A stretch of 5,038 nucleotides of DNA. Origin: Candidatus Falkowbacteria bacterium CG23_combo_of_CG06-09_8_20_14_all_49_15. GTDB lineage: Bacteria > Patescibacteriota > Patescibacteriia > Patescibacteriales > UM-FILTER-48-10. This document shows, piece after piece, positions 1 to 4,405 of the stretch. Position 1 is the first letter of the stretch, and each line of letters opens with the position of its first letter. The translations under genes were made by a program, and so were the position numbers. The stretch spans positions 1-5,038 of the forward strand of contig PCSD01000089.1 of NCBI GenBank assembly GCA_002771615.1. Direction: 5' to 3'. A model generated the notes under the pieces. The model ran no database searches. It saw only the letters and a list, made by a program, of their open reading frames with translations, and was not told the origin of the DNA.

Positions 1-68
1 GGGATGAGGGAATCGAACCCCCGCCAACGGTTTTGGAGACCGCCGTACTACCACTATACGAATCCCGC
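1..68 (-). tRNA. tRNA-Trp (anticodon CCA), 3' end cut by window edge
   Basis: Read on the minus strand from 68 to 1, the sequence folds as a tRNA. The 7-nt acceptor 5' strand is GCGGGAT, and its partner begins ATCCC at the window edge, so the last two acceptor bases and the discriminator lie outside. The D stem is GTAT/GTAC with a GTGGTA-type loop. The anticodon stem is GCGGT/ACCGT (one G-U pair) around loop CTCCAAA, which puts anticodon CCA at 36-34. The T stem is GGGGG/CCCTC around TTCGATT. U33, A37, U8 and A14 are all present, so it should be functional and decode UGG. It lies downstream of rpmG, the lipoprotein and the permease on the same strand. No clear promoter of its own is visible just upstream, so it may be processed from a longer transcript. 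Confidence 0.93.
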
Positions 69-149
69 CTATGATATTCTTTCTTTTATTTTTTTGTATT
101 CATGAGCGCGGTGTTTGACTTTTCATTCTCTATGTCCGCAGATTTTGGC

Positions 150-178
150 CTTCGGCTCTGCGAGCCGCAGGCTCGAAG
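150..178. repeat. 29-bp imperfect palindrome at the tRNA-fragment breakpoint
   Basis: The arms are CTTCG (150-154) with CGAAG (174-178) and CTGCG (158-162) with CGCAG (166-170). They are separated by a symmetrical GCT/GCT internal mismatch, and the loop is AGC. Alternative shorter hairpins, GGCTC-TGC-GAGCC and GAGCC-GCA-GGCTC, overlap it. No T tract follows on either strand, so it does not look like an intrinsic terminator. It ends one base before the tRNA-Trp 5'-half remnant. It could be a REP- or MITE-like palindromic element or a structured RNA processing site; which one cannot be told from one copy. Confidence 0.6.
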
Positions 179-179
179 A

Positions 180-212
180 GAGACCGCCGTACTACCACCA
201 TACGGATCCCGC
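180..212 (-). pseudogene. tRNA-Trp 5'-half remnant (duplicate)
   Basis: On the minus strand, 212 to 180 matches the first 33 bases of the tRNA-Trp gene at 68-36 with only two differences. It includes the acceptor 5' strand, the D arm, the 5' strand of the anticodon stem, and the anticodon loop up to the first anticodon base. Similarity then stops abruptly. What follows is a palindrome, not the second half of a tRNA, and no T arm or acceptor 3' strand is found before the intact gene. The two differences fall at tRNA positions 8 (T to C) and 14 (A to G), which contact each other in the tRNA fold. It lies 25 bases after the permease stop codon. It is best read as a relic of tRNA gene duplication or of site-specific integration, not as a working tRNA. 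Confidence 0.8.
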
Positions 213-237
213 AAACATTTTTCCGGCTGGCCAAAAC

Positions 238-1278
238 CTACTTCTCCAAAACCTTGTCATACTCCAACTCATAGATATGCATCACGGTCACGGCCAGTGA
301 AATGATCAAGGGGCCGAAGACCACGCCCCAGAAGCCGAACAGGGCGATGCCGCCCAGGATGGAAAAAATGATGAAAAGCGGATGCACCTCGGCTTTGCCT
401 TTGATGATATAGGCGCGCACCAGATTATCCACCGTGCTGACCACCAAGCCGCCCCAAACAATCAGGAATATGCCCTGCCAGATCTGGCCGGTAAAAAGCA
501 GATAAACAGCGGCCGGCAGCCAGACAAAGCCCGCCCCCACATACGGCAGCAAGGAGAAAAAGCCCATCAGCAAGGCTAAGAAAAAAACCGGCAAGCCGAC
601 GATCGCCAAGCCCAAAGCGCCGATCAAGGCCTGGGCGATGGCGGTCACGAAAGTGGAAAGGATCGTGGAATAACTAACATCCCGGAATTTCTTGAAAATC
701 TCCTGGTCGTATTTATTCGGCAAGGGCGTGAGACGCGTGATCTTTTCCAGCATGGAGCGGCCGTCAATAAAAAAGAAAAACATGCTAAAGATGATCAGGA
801 TCGTGGCGATGATGAAACTGGTCGTGCTCTTGATCGCGCTCGTCGCGCCGCTCAAGAACCAATTCTGGATCTTTTTCGCCACTTCAATCACCACTTCCTG
901 GATATCCTTGTCCTGGAATATCCGTTCACGCAGATTCTGCACGAACGGAGAGCGGGCGACTTCTTTCGCCTGGTCGCTGGACAAATATTCCACGATATTA
1001 TCGTACGCGATGACTGATCTCTGGGCGCCATAGATGATCAGGTTCACCATCGGCACAAGCACCAAGAGGACGATGACAATGCACATGACCGCCGCCGCCA
1101 ATTTCTGCCGACCGCCCAATTTTCGCGCCAGCCATTCATAAGGCCGGTAGAAAATTGAAACCAGAATAACCGCCACCAAAAGCTCGGACAAAAATGGCCG
1201 GAAAACCAAGAAACAACCGTAAGCGACAGCGGCGATCAGCATGAGCAAAAAAACCTTGGAGATCAATGGCCTTTCCAT
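238..1278 (-). CDS. AI-2E family transporter (TerC/PerM-type permease, PF01594 family)
   Basis: This is a 346-aa polytopic inner-membrane protein of the AI-2E/UPF0118 family. Members are named for autoinducer-2 export, but others act in ion or proton antiport, so the substrate is unknown. About eight membrane segments are visible, roughly at residues 8-27, 31-45, 60-83, 152-172, 207-229, 230-248, 266-283 and 301-322, with a soluble stretch at about 86-145 between the third and fourth. The family signature near the C terminus is clear: DNLVR at 284-288, then HPLF at 299-302 and GFWGVVFGP at 315-323. Length is normal for the family. I chose ATG at 1278. A TTG at 1290 would add four residues and overlap the lipoprotein stop codon (TTGA), allowing translational coupling; neither start has a Shine-Dalgarno. 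It is the last protein gene of the rpmG cluster before the tRNA region. Confidence 0.92.
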   Translation of the reverse strand: MERPLISKVFLLMLIAAVAYGCFLVFRPFLSELLVAVILVSIFYRPYEWLARKLGGRQKLAAAVMCIVIVLLVLVPMVNLIIYGAQRSVIAYDNIVEYLSSDQAKEVARSPFVQNLRERIFQDKDIQEVVIEVAKKIQNWFLSGATSAIKSTTSFIIATILIIFSMFFFFIDGRSMLEKITRLTPLPNKYDQEIFKKFRDVSYSTILSTFVTAIAQALIGALGLAIVGLPVFFLALLMGFFSLLPYVGAGFVWLPAAVYLLFTGQIWQGIFLIVWGGLVVSTVDNLVRAYIIKGKAEVHPLFIIFSILGGIALFGFWGVVFGPLIISLAVTVMHIYELEYDKVLEK

Positions 1279-1286
1279 ATTGAGAA

Positions 1287-1733
1287 TCAATTAGCCGGAT
1301 CCGCGGCTGGCTCGCTGGTGGCGGTCTGGAAACTGGGACGGACAAAGGAAGCAAGCTCGGGATGGTTGAAAAGGATATATTCAAAACGTTCTTTTGTCTC
1401 GCCGGTTGATTCATCAAAAAGCGGATTTCCGCCAGCGTATAAAGTTTTTACCGCATCGCCGTAGCGGTTGAGGCCTTGCCCAACAAGCCACTTTTCTATC
1501 CTTTCCTTTTCTTCGGCCGTCAATTCCTTGGCCAGCGCGGCCAAGGTGGTGGTGGAAAGAAGATCAAGGGGCGAAGGCGGCGCGGACATATATCGCTGCC
1601 GGTATTGCCCCGGCCATTCTGAGAGCCAGGCAAAACCCTGCCCCAGTTTGCCGTCAATTTTTGCCAAGCCGCCGCGTACCGAGCAGGCGGATAACACCAG
1701 TGGAAAAATGATGAGCCAGACCAGCCTGGACAT
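1287..1733 (-). CDS. Small lipoprotein of unknown function
   Basis: This is a 148-aa protein with a type II signal peptide: a short hydrophobic stretch (residues 4-14) and lipobox LSAC with Cys17 as the lipidated residue. The mature form is about 132 aa, anchored to the outer face of the membrane. The mature part has a helical charged segment (about 66-84, rich in Ala, Glu and Lys). This is followed by a compact block with GLNRYGD (89-95), YAGGNPLFDESTGET (99-113), and an ending FEYILFNHPEL. The block has the look of a conserved motif with turns, acidic residues and aromatic anchors, but I do not recognise a named family. The tail is Ala/Pro-rich and probably disordered. The gene starts 7 bases after the rpmG stop and its stop overlaps the possible TTG start of the permease, so the three are likely one transcript. 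No Shine-Dalgarno precedes the ATG. Confidence 0.82.
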   Translation of the reverse strand: MSRLVWLIIFPLVLSACSVRGGLAKIDGKLGQGFAWLSEWPGQYRQRYMSAPPSPLDLLSTTTLAALAKELTAEEKERIEKWLVGQGLNRYGDAVKTLYAGGNPLFDESTGETKERFEYILFNHPELASFVRPSFQTATSEPAADPAN

Positions 1734-1740
1734 AAGAATT

Positions 1741-1896
1741 TTATTTAGTTTCTTTGTGGGGAGTGTGTTGGCGGCAAAATTTGCAATACTTAGAGAGTTC
1801 CAAACGGTTTTTCAGGATTTTTTTATTCTTGTGGGAGAAATAATTGATCCTTTTGCACTTGGTACACTCCATTTTGATCATGTTATCTTGCGACAT
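1741..1896 (-). CDS. rpmG: 50S ribosomal protein L33 (bL33)
   Basis: This is a 51-aa protein beginning MSQDNMIKMECTKC and ending HTPHKETK. It is the small, basic zinc-ribbon protein of the large ribosomal subunit. Two cysteine pairs are present, C11-x-x-C14 and C38-x-x-C41, so this is the zinc-binding form. The NYFSHKNKK stretch (18-26) and the RLELSKYC stretch (31-38) match the L33 pattern, and 51 aa is normal for the family. It leads the cluster: the lipoprotein starts 7 bases downstream, and a strong promoter lies about 95 bases upstream. Only a weak AAAGA precedes the ATG. The reading frame stays open for 24 more codons upstream, to a TAA at 1971-1969, but contains no ATG, GTG or TTG, so this start is kept. 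Confidence 0.93.
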   Translation of the reverse strand: MSQDNMIKMECTKCKRINYFSHKNKKILKNRLELSKYCKFCRQHTPHKETK

Positions 1897-1990
1897 AAAT
1901 TCTTTAATAAAACGAGAAAACAGACGCTTGGCCTGCTTTTCTGGCTTTATCGTGTTGCTTCCGTCTGATTAATATGAATTATTGCCTGTT

Positions 1991-2019
1991 ATTTTAAAAC
2001 AAGGCAACAAAAAAGTCAA
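1991..2019 (-). promoter_or_regulatory. Sigma-70-type promoter for the rpmG cluster
   Basis: On the minus strand, -35 TTGACT (2019-2014) and -10 TAAAAT (1996-1991) are separated by exactly 17 bases. Transcription would start near 1984, about 88 bases before the rpmG ATG. The -35 box overlaps one arm of an inverted repeat at 2015-2034. This is the best-scoring promoter by eye in the left half and correctly placed for rpmG, the lipoprotein gene and the permease gene. Confidence 0.7.
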
Positions 2020-2034
2020 CAAGATTTTCTTGAC
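2015..2034. repeat. Inverted repeat overlapping the rpmG -35 box
   Basis: CAAGA (2020-2024) and TCTTG (2028-2032) flank a central TTT, and a wider GTCAA (2015-2019)/TTGAC (2030-2034) pairing is also possible. On the minus strand it is followed by six T residues. It could be an operator next to the rpmG promoter, a second weak terminator for the response regulator transcript arriving from the right, or both. Confidence 0.45.
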
Positions 2035-2045
2035 CGGCCAGGTTC

Positions 2046-2104
2046 TAAAAATAATTAGCTCAAAGAAAAATTATTTTCTTTCGATCGGCCACTACCAGCT
2101 AATT
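2046..2104 (-). terminator. Compound hairpin terminator of the response regulator gene
   Basis: Just after the response regulator stop, the minus strand has an outer 8-bp stem, AATTAGCT (2104-2097) with AGCTAATT (2060-2053). It encloses an inner 8-bp hairpin, AAAGAAAA (2081-2074) and TTTTCTTT (2069-2062), with a 4-base loop. The structure ends directly on ATTTTT (2052-2047). The 5' side carries a 15-base unpaired stretch against a single base on the 3' side, so the two stems could stack. It is AT-rich for a terminator, but placement and U tract fit. Confidence 0.55.
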
Positions 2105-2107
2105 TTC

Positions 2108-2497
2108 CTAATCTTCATCCAGATATTTTTTCACTTTTTCAATGATGGCCGGCATGGTCCATTCGGATTTGACCAGATAGTCCTGCGCCCCCATCTTCAG
2201 CGCGTATTCCACATCCTGCTGGTTGCTGTAATTGGTCAGCATGACGATCGGGACGGTTTTGACGACTTGGTACAAATCCGCGTTTTCGGAGATATCCCGC
2301 AGGACTTCAAAACCGTCTTTGCCCGGCATATTGATGTCCAAAAGGATCAAATCCGGGCGCGCGGACTTAATCTTGCCAATGACTTCCTGGCCGTTGGCGG
2401 CGACCGCGACAATAAAGCCGGCTTGGGTCAAGGCGGTTTGGTACATGGCCGCGATATCCGCTTCGTCTTCGCCTAAAAGAATTGTTTTTGGGGCCAT
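2108..2497 (-). CDS. Single-domain response regulator (CheY-like receiver)
   Basis: This is a 129-aa receiver domain with no output domain, so it should act by phosphorylation-dependent protein-protein contact or as a phosphorelay carrier in the cytoplasm. All key residues are present: acidic pocket E10 and D11, phospho-acceptor D54 (LILLDINMPGKDG), switch residue T88 (VMLTN), and K110 (YLVKS). The aromatic switch position is Y107. The C-terminal helix ends in an acidic DED. I chose ATG at 2497 because the domain begins directly there (APKTILLGEDE); a TTG at 2530 would add 11 unrelated residues and lies in what looks like the leader. It has its own promoter upstream and a hairpin terminator downstream, so it is probably a single-gene transcript. 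No histidine kinase or output partner is in the window. Confidence 0.94.
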   Translation of the reverse strand: MAPKTILLGEDEADIAAMYQTALTQAGFIVAVAANGQEVIGKIKSARPDLILLDINMPGKDGFEVLRDISENADLYQVVKTVPIVMLTNYSNQQDVEYALKMGAQDYLVKSEWTMPAIIEKVKKYLDED

Positions 2498-2555
2498 AAA
2501 TTTAGTCTTTGCCAAAAAGCAGGCTGGCAAAAATTATTTGATAAGCTATGGGAAT

Positions 2556-2584
2556 ATTATAGCAAATTTTCCTGGCCGATCCAA
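2556..2584 (-). promoter_or_regulatory. Extended -10 promoter for the response regulator
   Basis: On the minus strand, a consensus -10 TATAAT (2561-2556) is preceded by TGC, giving an extended -10. A partial -35 TTGGAT (2584-2579) lies 17 bases upstream. The start site would be near 2549, leaving a leader of about 52 bases before the ATG at 2497. The leader holds a small inverted repeat, TTGCCA/TGGCAA (2530-2509). Confidence 0.65.
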
Positions 2585-2677
2585 GGCCGCGGCCAAGCTG
2601 GTATTTATTTGTTTTTTTTTATTCTTCTTGCTCTTATTTATCTTATTTTTCCAACCCGCCAACGGCCGCCGCCAAAC

Positions 2678-2706
2678 TGGGCAAAACAGAAAAAATCAGT
2701 TATAAT
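2678..2706 (+). promoter_or_regulatory. Sigma-70-type promoter for the first HUMPS gene
   Basis: A perfect TATAAT -10 (2701-2706) is spaced 17 bases from TGGGCA (2678-2683, four of six consensus bases). Transcription would start near 2713, giving a short leader of about 20 bases before the ATG at 2733, with no Shine-Dalgarno in it. Confidence 0.65.
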
Positions 2707-2732
2707 AGACTCAGACAATCATCTCCTCTCGT

Positions 2733-3398
2733 ATGCTCAACCCGAAAGACAAATATCTCCAAATCGCTTTTAACCGCTCCCTGCCGGAAGTCAAAACCAT
2801 GATCGATCTTCTCCCATCTTCGGAGCGGATCATCATTGAAGCCGGCACGCCCCTGATCAAGCAGTACGGCCAGTTTGGTATCGCTGCCCTAAAAAAGTGG
2901 TGGATCGCGAAAGTTGGCAAATCAGGATATCTGGTTGCCGATTTGAAATGCTTGGATCGGGGCGCCAGCGAAGTGGAAGCGGCGAGGGCGGCCGGCGCCA
3001 ACGCCGCGACTGTCCTGGGTCTCGCGCCCGTGGAAACCATCAATGCCTTCATCAAAGAATGCGCGCGCGCCGGCCTGGACGCCATGGTGGATATGATGAA
3101 CGTCCGCTTCCCTTTTGAAATCCTCGGACAGCTGGCAGTCCTGCCGGCCGTGGTGATTCTTCATCTCGGCGCGGACGAGCGGGAAGCAAGCCGGAGCAAA
3201 CGGCTCCCGCACGAACAGATCCATCGCCTCAAAGGCACTTACGACCGCATGCTAATTTCCGTGGCCGGCAATGAGACCGAACGCGAAGTCCGGCGGGCAT
3301 TTTTCAATGACGCGGACATTGCCGTGGTTTGGCGCTCTTTTTACGACACGCCGGATAAAACCGCTGATCTGGCCCGCGCCTTCCTTGAACAAATTTAA
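2733..3398 (+). CDS. Orotidine 5'-phosphate decarboxylase/HUMPS-family protein (HPS-like), soluble paralog
   Basis: This 221-aa TIM barrel belongs to the OMP decarboxylase superfamily. It most resembles 3-hexulose-6-phosphate synthase (ribulose 5-phosphate + formaldehyde) and 3-keto-L-gulonate-6-phosphate decarboxylase. Visible elements in order: beta-1 LQIAFN (9-14), IEAGTPLIK (35-43, with E36), the catalytic D70-x-K72-x-x-D75, AGANAATVLG (87-96), MVDMMNV (118-124), LHLGADE (143-149) with H144, and the C-terminal AGN (178-180) and DADIAVVWRS (193-202). It departs from the known enzymes in two places: beta-1 Asp is Asn14, and the Gly before the phosphate-binding Arg is Trp200. The family fold is secure, but activity is not; a changed substrate or a binding role is possible. 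It has no signal peptide or membrane segment. A paralog follows 111 bases downstream, and no partner isomerase (PHI) is in the window. Confidence 0.88.
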   Translation: MLNPKDKYLQIAFNRSLPEVKTMIDLLPSSERIIIEAGTPLIKQYGQFGIAALKKWWIAKVGKSGYLVADLKCLDRGASEVEAARAAGANAATVLGLAPVETINAFIKECARAGLDAMVDMMNVRFPFEILGQLAVLPAVVILHLGADEREASRSKRLPHEQIHRLKGTYDRMLISVAGNETEREVRRAFFNDADIAVVWRSFYDTPDKTADLARAFLEQI

Positions 3399-3509
3399 GT
3401 TCGGCAATGATTTCCTGGGCAATTAAATAATAACTTTTCATTCCTATTTTTCAAAAAATGCCTCGATATTAAACACAAAAATTGCCTGAAAAGCCCAAAT
3501 AGAAATTCT
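3399..3509. other. AT-rich gap between the two HUMPS paralogs
   Basis: This 111-base gap holds no ORF, terminator or promoter that I can support. A GAAC/GTTC pair at the end of the first gene is too short to count as a terminator. The two paralogs may be cotranscribed from the promoter at 2678-2706. The second gene has no Shine-Dalgarno before its ATG. Confidence 0.5.
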
Positions 3510-4403
3510 ATGGCGGAAAAAATACAATTCAAGCGGCCGAGCGCCTGGTTTTTTCTTGGCCTGATCGCCTTCCTGATCAATCCGATTTTCGTTCTCATCG
3601 CCCTGATCATTTTTTCCCAACGGAAAAAAATCCTGCTGAATATCGCCAGCCAAACCGCCAAAATCAATGGCGCCTTGGCTTTTTTGCCTGTTGTCCGGAC
3701 GGAAGCGAAAATACCGGATCAGCCGGCCGGGGGCAAGCTGAACAGGCCGCTCCGGTTGGACAGGCGGAAGAAATATCTGCAAATCGCTCTGAACAGTACC
3801 CTGGCGGACGCGGCCGCCATCATTGCCGTCCGGCCGCCCTCGGAACGGATCATCCTGGAAATCGGCACGCCCCTCTTGAAAATCTATGGCGTCCAAGCTG
3901 TAAGGCAGATCCGGATCCAAGCGCCGGACGCCTATCTGGTCGCGGACAATAAATGCGCAGATCTGGCCGAACGGGAAGCGGAGATGTTGGCCGCGGCCGG
4001 CGCCAACGCCACGACAGTTTTGGGAGTAGCGCCTATTGAAACTATTGACCGCTTCATTTTCGCTTGCGAAAAAAACCGCTTAGACGCCATGGTGGACATG
4101 ATGAATGTTGCTGATCCCTTGGCTGTCTTAAAAAGATTAAAAAAAGCCCCGGCCGTGGTCATTTTGCACCGAGGGGTTGATGAAACCGAATTTTCACAAG
4201 AAAAAACCCTGCCCTATTATCAAATCAAACAGATCAAAGGCAATTTCAAGACCTTGATAGCGATCGCGGGCGGCGACACCATCAAAGAAGTCCAACAGGC
4301 GATCTTTAATGATGCCGACATTGCCGTGATCTGGAAATCGGTCTACAAAGCTTCGGACCAGACCGCCGCCCTGATCCGCGCTTTTCTCCGAGAGATTAAA
4401 TAG
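3510..4403 (+). CDS. HUMPS-family protein with N-terminal membrane anchor
   Basis: This 297-aa protein is a paralog of the preceding gene (roughly half of the barrel residues identical by eye) with about 85 added N-terminal residues. Residues 12-35 are strongly hydrophobic with a central N24-P25, flanked by KR (8-9) and QRKK (37-40), consistent with one membrane helix or a short hairpin. A basic linker (about 41-88) leads to the barrel. Barrel motifs are LQIALN (90-95), LEIGTPLLK (116-124, E117), D146-x-K148-x-x-D151, AGANATTVLG (163-172), MVDMMNV (194-200), LHRGVDE (219-225, H220), AGG (253-255) and DADIAVIWKS (268-277). As in its neighbour, the beta-1 Asp is Asn95 and the phosphate-motif Gly is Trp275, here with Lys for Arg. 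A membrane-bound member is unusual for this soluble family. The internal Met codons do not offer a better start, since the hydrophobic segment is in frame and continuous with the barrel. Confidence 0.85.
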   Translation: MAEKIQFKRPSAWFFLGLIAFLINPIFVLIALIIFSQRKKILLNIASQTAKINGALAFLPVVRTEAKIPDQPAGGKLNRPLRLDRRKKYLQIALNSTLADAAAIIAVRPPSERIILEIGTPLLKIYGVQAVRQIRIQAPDAYLVADNKCADLAEREAEMLAAAGANATTVLGVAPIETIDRFIFACEKNRLDAMVDMMNVADPLAVLKRLKKAPAVVILHRGVDETEFSQEKTLPYYQIKQIKGNFKTLIAIAGGDTIKEVQQAIFNDADIAVIWKSVYKASDQTAALIRAFLREIK

Positions 4404-4405
4404 CC

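Larger units (their letters stand above)
2498..2732. other. Divergent intergenic region between response regulator and HUMPS genes
   Basis: This 235-base stretch separates two divergently transcribed genes and holds no supported coding sequence. It contains one promoter facing each way (2556-2584 minus, 2678-2706 plus). Between them are a GC palindrome GGCCGCGGCC (2585-2594) and a strongly T-rich tract on the plus strand (about 2602-2650). No terminator is expected here because both genes start from it. Confidence 0.6.

Noticed and set aside
71..76. TATCAT (minus strand) as a -10 box for tRNA-Trp
   Set aside because: It lies so close to the tRNA 5' end that transcription would start inside the mature tRNA.
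115..120. TTGACT on the plus strand as a promoter -35
   Set aside because: No acceptable -10 lies 16-18 bases downstream and no plus-strand gene follows.
150..178. Palindrome as an intrinsic terminator for the permease gene
   Set aside because: Neither strand has a T tract after the stem, so the terminator reading is not supported.
382..1033. Plus-strand ORFs opposite the permease gene
   Set aside because: They lie antisense to a clear eight-segment membrane protein, have unusual composition and match no family; they are reading-frame shadows.
1468..1968. A 166-aa plus-strand ORF spanning the lipoprotein and rpmG genes
   Set aside because: It is antisense to a lipobox protein and to L33 with its four cysteines, both much better supported.
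1982..2476. Plus-strand 164-aa ORF over the response regulator
   Set aside because: It is antisense to a receiver domain with every catalytic residue intact and also runs through the terminator and promoter region.
3444..3920. Minus-strand ORF over the start of the membrane HUMPS gene
   Set aside because: It has low-complexity, charge-rich composition typical of a shadow frame, and the plus-strand frame carries the recognised family motifs.
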